Shown here in pieces: positions 1 through 10,940 of a stretch of 64,000 nt of DNA; positions within the stretch are counted from its first letter, which is position 1; the number at the start of each line of letters is the position of its first letter. A model generated the notes under the pieces. The model had not been told where the DNA came from. It did no database searches and saw nothing but the letters and a program-made list of their open reading frames with translations. The stretch is from Coenobita brevimanus (Eukaryota > Arthropoda > Malacostraca > Decapoda > Coenobitidae). Where the stretch lies: NCBI GenBank assembly GCA_032717465.1, contig CM064715.1, positions 37,207,604 through 37,271,603 of the forward strand, given 5' to 3'. The translations under genes were made by a program, and so were the position numbers.

Positions 1-99
1 CAGGTCTATTTTGGTCAACCCCTCGCAACCCTTCCCCTAACATTAACACTTCTCACTTTCTGCACCAAATATTTTACTGATTATTATTATACTTCTTCA

Positions 100-564
100 G
101 GTGTGCTATGCTATTTACCATCACCATAGGCAGCTGATTGCCTGGCCTGCCAGAGAAGAGCTACGTGAAGTTGCTGAAGCATTTAGAAGACGGACTGGTT
201 TTCCTGGGGTAATAGGTGCCTTAATTGGATGGCACCCATATTCCAGTTGAGGGACTAGTTGGCCATGTGAGGAATTCATTTATTAACCAGAAGGGGTTCC
301 CGAGTGTTCAGATGCAGGCGATATGCGACTATTAATTAAGATTCACTTATGTGTTTGTTGGGTACCCTGGCTCTGTTCACGACGCCAGAGTCTTCAGAGA
401 ATCCCCAGTAAAACCAGTAGTAGAAGCTTCTCCTGAGGAGTACCACATTTTAGGGGACAGTGCTTATCCACTATATATAAATGTAACAGTGCCTTTTAGG
501 GATAATGGTTATTTGACTCAGACACAAAGAAATTTCAACATCATTCGTTCATCAACTATAGTGG
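100..564 (+). pseudogene. Harbinger (HARBI1-type) transposase, 5' part, broken
   Basis: This is a relic of a PIF/Harbinger DDE transposase (nuclease fold DDE_4). Reading from about 102 gives a segment like RTGFPGVIGALIGWH, where the family has GAIDGTH, so the first catalytic Asp is lost. After a frameshift come FINQKGFPSVQMQAICDY, a stop, then YPGSVHDARVF (second catalytic Asp present), HILGDSAYPL and QRNFN..RSST. The match stops at about 564, where piggyBac sequence begins. The remaining C-terminus resumes at 10,704. A TTCTTCAG just before 100 could be an old splice acceptor. Stops, a frameshift and loss of the Glu-bearing stretch show it is dead. Family assignment is confident; the exact start is not. 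Confidence 0.8.
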
Positions 565-813
565 CCCCGTCCCATCGACGTATGGGTACGTTGCAACGAT
601 TTGCATTTGCCAGTCCCAGCGACGTACCGGTACGTCGTGCAATTGCAATGTGCATAATTTCGACAATTTTCAAATTTCGCGCTTGATTTGCAGTACTTGC
701 CCTCGCATGACCTTCTCCTACCTGCCACCAGGCGGGGACACTCGGCAACCCCGCACGACCCGCGCTAACCCACCACTCGTCCACTCACCTGGTAGTAACG
801 GTCCTGCTCAGAC

Positions 814-2065
814 ATGGCTAAGAGAGGTCTCTCAGACAGCGAAATTCAAGTCGCCCTGGACACCTTTACAGGCGACAGTGATTCTCCACTGGACGACGAG
901 GATATGGACAAGGATTATGTGCAGCCAGAGGAGGAAGAAACCACCAGCAGTGACAAGGAAGTTCTGTCTCCCAGGAAGCGGCAGTATGTGACTTACCGTG
1001 CTGCTAGAGAAGGGCAGCAGGCAAAGAAGGCACGTGCAACATCCAATCCCTATCCCCAACGTGATTTGGAACCAGAATTCGAGGACGAGGACGAGGACGG
1101 AGCCATGGGACGTGCTGCCACGTGATATGGACGTGAGGTCATAACTCATCGTGGCCCAGAGCGCACACCACGTCGTATGAGCAGGTATGGGCCTAGCATT
1201 TTGTCTGGGGAGTTAGGAAGTGAAGTGGAGGGAGTGGGGAGTGAAAGGGAAAGTGCAGGGAGGATTAGGGAAAGTGAGAGTGACGTGAGTGAGTCATTCC
1301 TATCCCTACGTAGTGTGAGGCGGCGTAGTGGATCACGTGGGCCAGTGCGGGTGCGTTCATTATCACGTGGGGTTGTGAGGGAAGGGGAAGGTGGGGAGGA
1401 ACCACTCCCAAGCACGTCTTATGCTCCCCAATATCCCCTAACACGTGGTCGAGCTAGGGTGCATGAGAAAGCACGTGGTGTTGTCATGAAGGGGGAAGGT
1501 GGGGAGGAACCACTCCCCAGCACGTCTTCTGCTCCCCAATATTCCCCTATTTCATCCCCACACCCCCCTAATGTTCCTCAAGGCCGTAAGGGTAAGGGAA
1601 AGGGAAAGGGTAAAGGCAAAGGGAAGAGGAGTGACAGTGGGGAAGCCCTCCACACTCCTTCTCCCCCACCTCCCCAACCAGGATCTCCTCCCCACCCAGA
1701 CGAAGGCGGTGATGGGGATGATGGGGACGAGGGAATTGTGGTGTGGAATTGGGAGGATGGGAGTGATTTTTCTCCCCTCATTCACCCCTTCACTGAGCAG
1801 GGGCGATCTGTCTGCATTGCTCCAGGAATTCACCGTAATTCCACCAGGTTGGATTTTTTCCACCTGTTTTTCAGTGAGGCATTTGTGGAGCAGATTGTAT
1901 ACCATACCAACCTGTTTGCAAGCACCCAGCGCCTAGAGAGTGAAAGATTGGGAACAAGGAGTAGGCATTCTATCATCTATGATTACCCTGTCTCCCTTCC
2001 AGAAATGTTCTTATTTTTTGCCCTGGTCCTTTTGATGGGTATTATACGAAAGAATAGAATTCCTG
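814..2065 (+). pseudogene. piggyBac transposase 1, N-terminal part
   Basis: The first exon-free half of a piggyBac transposase. It opens MAKRGLSDSEIQ and has an acidic, Ser/Pro-rich low-complexity N-terminus (about 330 residues with a Lys/Gly stretch), much longer than in classic piggyBac. The conserved domain then begins: WEDGSDFSPL, FHLFFSEAFVEQIVYHTNLFA and LMGIIRKNRIP. One in-frame TGA at 1123-1125 separates two open stretches in the same frame, probably a CGA to TGA change. The frame is then cut at 2065 by the LTR retrotransposon and continues in frame at 8011 once the insertion and its 5-bp duplication are removed. ATG 814 is the first Met of the open frame. Confidence 0.85.
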
Positions 2066-3125
2066 TGTCACGGGGTTTTTAAAATAGACCTGTAATTTTG
2101 ATATAAATGGTTAAATATTATTTAAATTGATATTTATATTCAATAATATTGAAGCGCAGAGACAATGATTGTCTTGCTACATCAAGCAACGATTACTTTA
2201 CGCTGGCTTGTGCACGATTCTCTAAGAACGAGAATTTATAAACTTTCTCAACAGTACACAGCAGAGACTAATTACTCACAATTGCTGAATTACTGTACTG
2301 TTAGCCTCTGGAGAAAGTTACATCACCCCTGACAATAAATAACTAATACTAATAATAATAACATCAGGTTCTTGCTGATGCATTAACTCCTGGCACAACG
2401 GATTTTAAGTTAATACAACAAGACTGGTCTAAGTACCAGTTATGAAAGCAAACGTTTATGCAAGCTAGGAGCTATATGGAAAATAAGCTTAATTATGGAG
2501 AAATGAAACAAGATTTTTACTCTACATTAAGCTCAAGAAATAGAACTGTTAAATTTATTAATTACAAAAACAAATTTAACATTACATTTCAAATCAAATT
2601 AAATGAGACGCACTCGCTCACTCACACAGAAGCTAAATACTTACGCCTAGGAAAAACACCTTAACTAAACTCTTAAGACTACAAAATACACAAAGGAAAT
2701 ACTAGTCAATTAATGCGGTGTATCACCCAAAGCTGGAGAACTAAAGGTGGGAGCTTGGAGAAACTGTAAGTGGAGTTTGGGTACTAGCTGACCTCTCGCA
2801 CTGCTGCACAGGTCCTGTCTCCGTCACAGCAAACACTAAACTGAATTCAAATAATGCATAAGCAGTACGCACAGGCCACCGGAAGAAGGCGTGGCTAACG
2901 GTTGAATGAAGCAGAGGCAAACGATAAAGAAATAATTGTATCGCTCAGTAGCGCACTTAGTGACGTGCATTAAATCGGTCACTTTTTGAAAACGGTGATG
3001 AATTATTTGAAAAGTATACCCCGGAATGGAGAGAGAAACGGTTAACTGAGCGATACACAGTGAGTTTTCCACTAATAGTTCGTGGCTTCTCACAAAAAGG
3101 AAATGTCGCGAATTGATTCGTGACA
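2066..3125 (-). repeat. 3' LTR of the Gmr1-like element
   Basis: A direct repeat of 6946-8005, identical in length. It begins TGTCACGG and ends GTGACA on the plus strand. Short open frames in it (for example 2458-2664) occur identically in both LTRs and are not genes. Confidence 0.93.
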
Positions 3126-3720
3126 TTACGCCCCATGAAAATTAAATCTTTCTTCCTTCAGAAGAATGATTTCAATATACATACATATAAATCCTAACTC
3201 AGTCACACAAGATTCACACTGTGGTGTGTGTGCTATCCTGCTACAGGAGAAAATAGCAGTCGCCAGTGAGTGAAAAAACCTCGTATTTACGTTAATAGAA
3301 GCAAGCTTGAGGGAAAAACTCCGTGACGACGGTGAAAATCCTGTACTCAGGTCAAACTGAGCGAAAATTCGCTACATTTACACTGACAACTAATTGTTGT
3401 GTAGCGTGGTGTATGTAATACGCGGTGTAGGTGTGACAGTTGTAGTGTAACTGTACCTACATGTAAAATGACACAGTAAATAACAATATGGCGACGACGA
3501 AGGCAGAGAAGAGGCGGCAGCGTGCGGCAGACGATCAGCTGGCCCGCACAGCAAAACTGCTACACCCATTGCTGAACCTGCAAAACCAATTGAGGTGGAG
3601 CATCAAAAGTGTCAGTGAGACAAAATTTTATTATGTTACAATTACTCTCTGCCTAGCAGTCAGTGCTACGACGTACATTCGAGGTCGCCATTAATTATAG
3701 CACACAATTATGGTCGGCAA

Positions 3721-4215
3721 GTTGAGAATCCTTGTGCAAACTTGGGTCTTCCATAGCCTCAAACCGCACACGGGTCCTCAACCTGTGCTTTAACCTACAA
3801 TACTTATATTAGTATCGGAGAGCTGAGAATCCTTGCAAACTTGGGTCTTCCATAGCCTCAAGTCACCTCTGCGGAATTCTCACTTCCCCCTTAACCTACA
3901 ATACAATACTTATATTAATATCGGGGAGCTGAGAATCCTTATGCAAACTTGGGTCTTCCATAGCCTCAAGTCGCCACTGCGGAGTTCTCTCTCGAACTTC
4001 CCCCTTAACCTACAGTACTTCTATTAGTACCGGGAAGCTGAGAATCCTTATGCAAACTTGGGTCTTCCATAGCCTCAAGTCGCCTCTGCGGAGTTCTCTC
4101 TCGAACTTCCCCCTTAACCTACGATACTTATATTAGTATTGGAAAGCTGAGAATCCTTATGCAAACTTGGGTCTTCCATAGCCTCAAGTCGCCTCTCAAC
4201 TTCCCCCTTAACTTA
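3721..4215. repeat. ~105-bp tandem repeats in the 3' internal region
   Basis: Five copies, the last partial, of a unit containing GAGAATCCTT..CAAACTTGGG and CTTCCATAGCCTCAA. They begin at 3721, 3822, 3928, 4037 and 4146, so the spacing is 101-109 bp. The array lies between the end of the polyprotein frame and the 3' LTR of the minus-strand retrotransposon. Function unknown. Confidence 0.9.
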
Positions 4216-6539
4216 AGGTACATAATATGCATGTACAGGCCCTGGACATACTGTGTCCTGTGGGGCCAATGGGCGAGACATCAGGTCTGCACCCACTTCA
4301 CCACTACCCTGTCTCTCAACTGACTCAGAGATTACAGGTGTGGTTATGAACGGCACAGGAAGGACATGTCCCTGATCAGTGGTGATACTTTGGCACACAC
4401 TGCAGGAACGGACAAAACTGTCTATGTCTCGTCCCATCCCTGGCCAGAAAAAGTCAGCTCGGATACGGCCCTGGGTCTTCCTTTTGCCCAGGTGACCTCC
4501 TGAGGCTGGACAATGACCCCATTGTAACACTGCTGGGCGGTACTTGGCGGGAACGACAAACTGCAGTCGAACCTCGCCCTCGGGTGTTCGTGACTCACGG
4601 TAGAGCCGTCCTTGTTTGCGAAGGAACTTGGCTCGACCTCCCCGTGAATACTTAATCACTCGACCCTTTTGTTTATTCCGCACGGCAGCAAGTGTCGGGT
4701 CAGAATGTTGTTCTTGTACAACAAGTTGACTGCACATCAGATCTTGCGGCGATTCAATGATCACTGGGGTGACACAGTCTGGAGCCTCAGTCATGGCTCG
4801 TGTCACCGCAGCAGCCGAAGTCTGAGTAGCGCCATCGGAGCAACTATCCTTGACTCCATTAATATTGCCTACTATTAAGTCAAATAGAGGCTCTGGCATG
4901 ACAACTGCAAGTGTCATACCAGTATAAAATGGAGATGCCACCTGGATACATGCCTCAGGGAACAATCTCACTGATCCATCAATAAGTCTAACTTGGATCT
5001 GTCGACCTGTATACTGTTCAGGCCGAACCAAACTCTGCTTAACAGAGCAACCTGAGGAACCATTGTCTCTCAGGACCTTCACAGGAATGTCTCCCACAAA
5101 CCCTTGCTGAACAAGGAAGGTACTGTCACCTGTGGGAGGGCCTGTGGAGGAAGCAGCTAGCCACTCATGAGGCTGCTGAATTGATGCGGCGAACATTGTG
5201 CCTTGAGAATTACATACTTGGGAAGATGGAACATTGGCCATCTGTGGAGGGGGGTTCACTGTCACTGTGGAACTAGTGAACTGTGGGGAAGTACCCACAC
5301 TGGTAGGGACGTGACCACCAGGCTGCTGCTGAGGAATGAAGGCTGCATTTGCTTCCTGCCTCTTTTGAGCTGGTGGCGAAAAAGTTTGTCCCGACGGTCG
5401 GTTGCGTGGCTGATACTGCTGTTGGTTAGGGTACTTGTTGTACCTCTTCCACTCAAGTTTCTGAGTGTTTTGCCCCTGGTCCTTCCACTGCGGTTTTGGA
5501 CCTTGGCCATTATTCTGAGAACGGCCTTGGTGCTGGGATTCAGTCTGAGACGGCTTCCCAGACTTGGCAGTATCTTTTCTGCTCCAGGTGTTTTGCTTAC
5601 GAGCTTGATACCCGTATGCAGTAAAGAATGCGTCAGCCTTCTCTGCCATTTGGCTGGCATCTTTCACCTGGCAGATCTTAAGCTGTGCTATGAGCTCAGC
5701 AGGCCACGACCTCTCTAGCTGTGTTCGCAGCATAAGGTCAATTATCCCCTCACGCGTGGAAGGAGTTTCATCTTTCTCCATCCACTCATTTAAGTAAGCT
5801 GTGAGACGATCAAGGAACTGAACAGCTGTCTCCTTGTCTTGGAGACGAGCTCGCATGAACTGAACTTTGGCGTCGTCTACTGTGAGACCATACGCCTTAA
5901 TGAGTGCAGCTTTCATCATCTCATATGTGAGATTGTCTCCACGAATTCTGTGGAGAATATCGAGGGCAGGGCCCTCAAATAGGCTAAGAAACTGAAGCCG
6001 CTTAGCTGCCTCATCCAGTTGATATAAGTCTGCCATGTCCTCAAAACGAGGTATGTACGGCTCGATTCGCTCGCTTTCCTTGTATGAAGGAAGCTTGATG
6101 CGTGGGGTCGCCAGGACATGTGCAGGGAGAACGCTCGTGGAGCTTTGACCAACTGCACCAGACGTGTCTGAAGCCAAGGAATCTCGCTTGAGCTTCAGCA
6201 CTTCAAGTTCATGTTCTCGTTCTTTGTCTCGTTGTTCACGCTCGTATTCGCGCTGTTCTCGCTCTTTTTCTAACTCGAGCTCGCGTTGTTTCTGCTCGTA
6301 TTCGCGCTCTTTCTCACGCTGCTCTTGTTCATATGCACGCTCTCCTCGCACTTCCTCTCGCTGTTCTCGCTCGTCTTCGCGCTGTTCTCGCTCGCATTCG
6401 CGCTGAATCTACGCTCTTCACGGGCATCATTCTCGCGCTGCTGCTCCTGATTATGCCGTGAGAGTATATACTCTTTAATTTCGGTTGGGTCCGAAAGACC
6501 CATTTCTTTGGCTTCCTGTAAAAATACAGTAGTAGCCAT
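4213..6539 (-). pseudogene. gag-protease-integrase(N) polyprotein of the Gmr1-like element
   Basis: Likely start is ATG at 6539 (MATTVFLQEAKEMG). A charged Glu/Arg coiled coil follows and changes frame near 6400; from 6351 to 4213 the frame is open (712 codons). In order: coiled coil; SCAN-like gag core (LPSYKESERIEPYIPRFE ... FLDRLTAYLNEW); Gln/Pro-rich linker; retropepsin with RDNGSSG as the D-T/S-G-like motif near 5060; then an H2C2 integrase zinc-binding domain (GGHLGKRKTQ ... CSVCQ) near 4520-4390. The frame then jumps near 4305 from an integrase-like ..SVERQ directly to GADLMSRP, which resembles the end of RNase H. RT, most of RNase H and the integrase core are therefore missing. The order protease, integrase, RNase H end fits Gmr1-type Gypsy elements. 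The deletion makes it non-autonomous. Confidence 0.8.
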
Positions 6540-6925
6540 GGCGCTAATTTATTAAGCAAAACCGAAATTGAGTACTGACTGCTTAGCGACGAATACTAAT
6601 AAACACAAGTAAAGAGTACAGACACAAGCTAGTGGTGACCAGTCTTATCCAGTTAACTGGCAAAGAATAAATAAAAATGTAAATGACTGGGAAGACTCAA
6701 TAATAAACAGAATGGTACGGCGACTTCCCAGGAGCGAATAAAATCGTCTGGCGTTACCAAGAATAAACTAGAGTTAAGTACTCTATGGATTGATAAAGCA
6801 AAATTCACTTGCTAAATTAAGGGTAAACACCAGTAAGCTTGTGCCTATAAACTTTAATGATAAATACCTAAATATGAATGAGTGAGCACTATCTCGTGAA
6901 TAGCTTTAGAGCTAGGAGTTAATAT

Positions 6926-6943
6926 CCTGGAATGAGGTCGCCA
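6926..6943 (-). other. Primer-binding site (probable)
   Basis: On the minus strand, 2 nt after the 5' LTR end, the sequence is TGGCGACCTCATTCCAGG. It has the TGG start expected for pairing with a tRNA CCA end. The tRNA was not identified. Confidence 0.6.
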
Positions 6944-6945
6944 AT

Positions 6946-8005
6946 TGTCACGGGGTTTTTATAATAGACCTGTAATTTTGATATAAATGGTTAAATATTA
7001 TTTAAATTGATATTTATATTCAATAATATTGAAGCGCAGAGACAATGATTGTCTTGCTACATCAAGCAACGATTACTTTACGCTGGCTTGTGCACGATTC
7101 TCTAAGAACGAGAATTTATAAACTTTCTCAACAGTACACAGCAGAGACTAATTACTCACAATTGCTGAATTACTGTACTGTTAGCCTCTGGAGAAAGTTA
7201 CATCACCCCTGACAATAAATAACTAATACTAATAATAATAACATCAGGTTCTTGCTGATGCATTAACTCCTGGCACAACGGATTTTAAGTTAATACAACA
7301 AGACTGGTCTAAGTACCAGTTATGAAAGCAAACGTTTATGCAAGCTAGGAGCTATATGGAAAATAAGCTTAATTATGGAGAAATGAAACAAGATTTTTAC
7401 TCTACATTAAGCTCAAGAAATAGAACTGTTAAATTTATTAATTACAAAAACAAATTTAACATTACATTTCAAATCAAATTAAATGAGACGCACTCGCTCA
7501 CTCACACAGAAGCTAAATACTTACGCCTAGGAAAAACACCTTAACTAAACTCTTAAGACTACAAAATACACAAAGGAAATACTAGTCAATTAATGCGGTG
7601 TATCACCCAAAGCTGGAGAACTAAAGGTGGGAGCTTGGAGAAACTGTAAGTGGAGTTTGGGTACTAGCTGACCTCTCGCACTGCTGCACAGGTCCTGTCT
7701 CCGTCACAGCAAACACTAAACTGAATTCAAATAATGCATAAGCAGTACGCACAGGCCACCGGAAGAAGGCGTGGCTAACGGTTGAATGAAGCAGAGGCAA
7801 ACGATAAAGAAATAATTGTATCGCTCAGTAGCGCACTTAGTGACGTGCATTAAATCGGTCACTTTTTGAAAACGGTGATGAATTATTTGAAAAGTATACC
7901 CCGGAATGGAGAGAGAAACGGTTAACTGAGCGATACACAGTGAGTTTTCCACTAATAGTTCGTGGCTTCTCACAAAAAGGAAATGTCGCGAATTGATTCG
8001 TGACA
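6946..8005 (-). repeat. 5' LTR of the Gmr1-like element
   Basis: Partner of 2066-3125. It should carry the element's promoter, because coding sense is minus. It ends at 8005 and is followed by the target duplication TCCTG, then by piggyBac coding sequence. Confidence 0.93.
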
Positions 8006-8010
8006 TCCTG

Positions 8011-9239
8011 CTTACTGAACTAGGGACCCTGTTATGTTTACCCCAATATTTGGTCAAGTGATGAGCCATAATTGGTTTCAACAAATTCTAAGTCGCCTCC
8101 ATTTCTATGATGCTCATGATCCTGCAAATGCAAACAACAATGATAAAATGAGGCGAATTAGGTTGATCATTGATCACCTCAGGCAAACCTTTCGTTCCTC
8201 ATTCTATCCCTATAGAGACCTCGTCATAGACGAGAGTCTCGTGTTGTGGAGAGGCAATATTTCATTTAGGCAGTATATACCCAGCAAAAGGCACCGTTTT
8301 GGGTTCAAGATCTTTGTTATGTGCGACTGTAGGACTGGATATGTGCAAGACATAGTCTTGTACACCGGTGCACAGAAAGACATAATAGAAGATCGAAGTA
8401 TTGGACCGTCGGGAGCAGTGGTAAAGACGATGATAGAAGACTACCTTCATCATGGTCACGTTCTCTACCTGGACAATTGGTACACTAGCCCTCTTCTCGC
8501 TCGTTATCTTCACACGCATGAAACGGGAGTCTGTGGAACCGTGAAGGTGAACCGGCGTCACATGGCCAAGGTAGGGCGGAAACTTGCAAGGAATGAGGTT
8601 GTCTTCTTCAAAGCCAACAACATCTTTGCAACTGTGTGGAACCACAATAGAGAAGTAAGCCTCTTGTCCACGGTTCACTGCCCCTTGATGCACCGTACTG
8701 ATTCCGTAGATTACCGTAGCGAGAACAGGCGTCGTGTTTGGAAAACTGAGTGTGTCATGGATTATAATATAAACATGCGCCTCGTGGACCAGTCAGACTC
8801 CATGATATCAACGGTAGAGTGTGCCAGGACCACGATGAAGTGGTATAAGAAACTGTTCTTTCACTTGCTAGATATCACTGCTCTGAATTGCCACCACCTT
8901 CACGCCATGACAACAGGAGTTCAGGAAACATTTGAAGGGTTTGTGAGGGAGCTCACAAGAGAAATCTTTGCACGGTATGCTGTTGAAAGGCCCCAACATC
9001 GCACCCGCACTGCCCCTATTGCACAAACTCCCCTGAGAATATCCGGCCGCCATTTCCCCACTCCTATCCCTCCCCAGCCAAACAGACCTAGGCCCCAACC
9101 CAGGTGTCACGTGTGCAGTAATTCCCAGGTGAGACTCACGACACAGAGGAAGGACACCTGCTATGAGTGCGTGCAGTGTGACGTGGGTCTCTGTATTCAC
9201 CCATGTTTCAGTGAATATCACACGTTGATGCAATTCTAA
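8011..9239 (+). pseudogene. piggyBac transposase 1, catalytic and C-terminal part
   Basis: Continues the 814 frame after the LTR insertion. Codon 8016-8018 is TGA where the family usually has Trp (A-Y-stop-TRDP), then the frame is open to the stop at 9239. It carries FTPIFGQVMSHNWF and LHFYDAHD, the three catalytic Asp contexts VIDESLVLWRG (8229), YLDNWYTSP (8472) and NMRLVDQSD (8787), and a C-terminal Cys/His-rich RING-like domain (CHVCS ... CYECVQCDVGLCIHPC). The whole frame is about 826 codons, with only two nonsense changes besides the retrotransposon. Cut-and-paste transposase acting at TTAA by family knowledge; inactive here as it stands. Confidence 0.9.
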
Positions 9240-9269
9240 TATGGTGTGAATGCGAAAGGACGCTGAAAT

Positions 9270-9800
9270 TATGAGGTGAATGCGACAGACAGACGCTCAG
9301 TGAAATTATCAGTCATGTTGATCTCCAAATATTATTATAAAGTGCATACGGGTATAACATAAGTGCAAAAATTGTATGTAAGTGTATAAATATGCCCTAT
9401 GTGGAAACATACATAGCGAGGGTTTTATGATGCGATATTCTGTCGCTCAGTGCAATAAATACGGCCCGTAATTATATAATTATTATTATTGCAAATGCTT
9501 ACGGGTATAATATAAGTTCAAATTATTGTAAGTGCTGAAATATATTCTAAGTCAAATATTCCTAGCGTGTGTATAGAGATGCGATTTCCTGACGCTCAGT
9601 TGAATGAATAAGGCACGTATTAGTGAAAATAAAAGTCAGCAAGTGGTAAAGTGTGTAATATATGTGAAGAATTAGTGTATAAGTGTGTGAGTATTAAGTT
9701 GGTCGAAACATTCATTGCGAGGGTATTTTCATGCGATATTCTCACGCTCACTTGAATAAATAATGCCAGTAAGTATGTACAGTGCAGTATAGGGGTGTAA
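9270..9800. repeat. ~150-bp diverged tandem repeats downstream of the piggyBac ORF
   Basis: A motif like GCGATATTCTGTCGCTCAG recurs at about 9278, 9432, 9581 and 9733 (spacing 149-154 bp). Each is preceded by GCGAGGGT-like sequence and followed by an AATAAATA-like stretch. It lies inside the 3' flank of the transposon. Subterminal transposase-binding repeats are possible but unproved. Confidence 0.75.
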
Positions 9801-10264
9801 ACGTGTGTAATGTAAGTGGGAAATAATAATTGGAGTGAATAAATAAAGTAGATGATGAAACACGAGTGTTTGAGATCGTGGTTGCTACGTGAATATGCGC
9901 TAGCATATCGCTAAATGCCCTCGTAATGATTGAAAATAATTGAAAACATTTACAGTGGTGGAGGAAAGGTTCTATGTAAAGGGAAAAATAATTGGAAAGT
10001 GATAAAACAATTTGGTATGTTGAAATACGAGTCATAGCGAGTGCACTTACTAAGCTGATGTGCGCTAGACTTATGCTGCATGTCATCATAATGAATGAAA
10101 ACATCTGAAAACACTTACAAACAGTTGTAATTGGTAAAATGTCAATGAAACAGAAGTATACAAGTAGAAAAAATGATATGTTGACTCATACCAGAAACTT
10201 AGCACATAGCATGTTACGACTCGGACCAAACTCGCTATGCTCGCGCGATGGTACAATGCTTATT

Positions 10265-10389
<125 letters not shown>

Positions 10390-10703
10390 TGAAATCCATT
10401 TTATTGGTACTGTTATTGTTTATTAGTTCAAATTCAATAAATATAGAGGTGTTGTGTGTTGTTTCTCCCAGTATTCCTTACCATAGAAAACGTGAGCGCA
10501 TATCACGTCCATTACAGAACACGACACCTGGCTCGGGGAACCTCACCTGTATGGACCACTTCTAGACCGCGGGAACCACTTTCTTTGTGATTTTCCTTCG
10601 TTTCTCAACCTAAGCGGAAGTTTTAGCCAAAAAAAAAAAAAATTCCAAAAAGGCTCGAGACTGGGGGATGTCGGAGGTGCGGAAAACCTCGGGACGTGAC
10701 GGG

Positions 10704-10940
10704 TTAAAAGCCAAATTTAGGTGACTCAAACATTTGGAGATGACACGCTTCGATAGAATTCCTTACATTGTTTATGCTGCATGTGCACTTCACAACCTCA
10801 CTCTAGCCAATGAAAATATAGAAGTGGATGAAGATGTAGAAATTGAAAATGATGCAGATAATCAAAGTGTTGAGATCCCAGAAAATGAGACACCAGCAAG
10901 GCAAAAAAGAATGCACATAGCCACAGTCTTGGAACAGTAG
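10704..10940 (+). pseudogene. Harbinger transposase, 3' part
   Basis: Coding resumes at the TTAA (10,704-10,707) with LKAKFR, then LKHLEMTRFDRIPYIVYAAC and ALHNLTLANENIEVDEDVEI, ending at a TAG at 10,938. This is the C-terminal part of a HARBI1-like protein (family pattern LKARFRRL..ACVLHN) with an acidic tail. Together with 100-564 it makes one gene split by piggyBac element 1. A related tail occurs at 14,621. Confidence 0.8.

Larger units (their letters stand above)
2066..8005 (-). mobile_element. Gmr1-like Gypsy LTR retrotransposon, internally deleted
   Basis: A complete LTR-bounded insertion of 5,940 bp. LTRs of 1,060 bp each (2066-3125 and 6946-8005) start TGTCACGGGG and end CGTGACA. 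It is flanked by a 5-bp target-site duplication TCCTG (2061-2065 and 8006-8010). Coding sense is the minus strand, so the 5' LTR is the right-hand one. The single coding region gives gag, retropepsin and an integrase zinc-binding segment but no reverse transcriptase. Reading by eye I found only one mismatch between the LTRs (2082 A versus 6962 T), which points to very recent insertion. Confidence 0.92.

Noticed and set aside
2458..2664. 68-codon ORF present twice (also 7338-7544)
   Set aside because: Identical because it lies in both LTRs; no coding features.
6164..6406. Ser/Arg/Cys-repeat protein on the plus strand
   Set aside because: Antisense shadow of the Glu/Arg coiled-coil region of the minus-strand gag.
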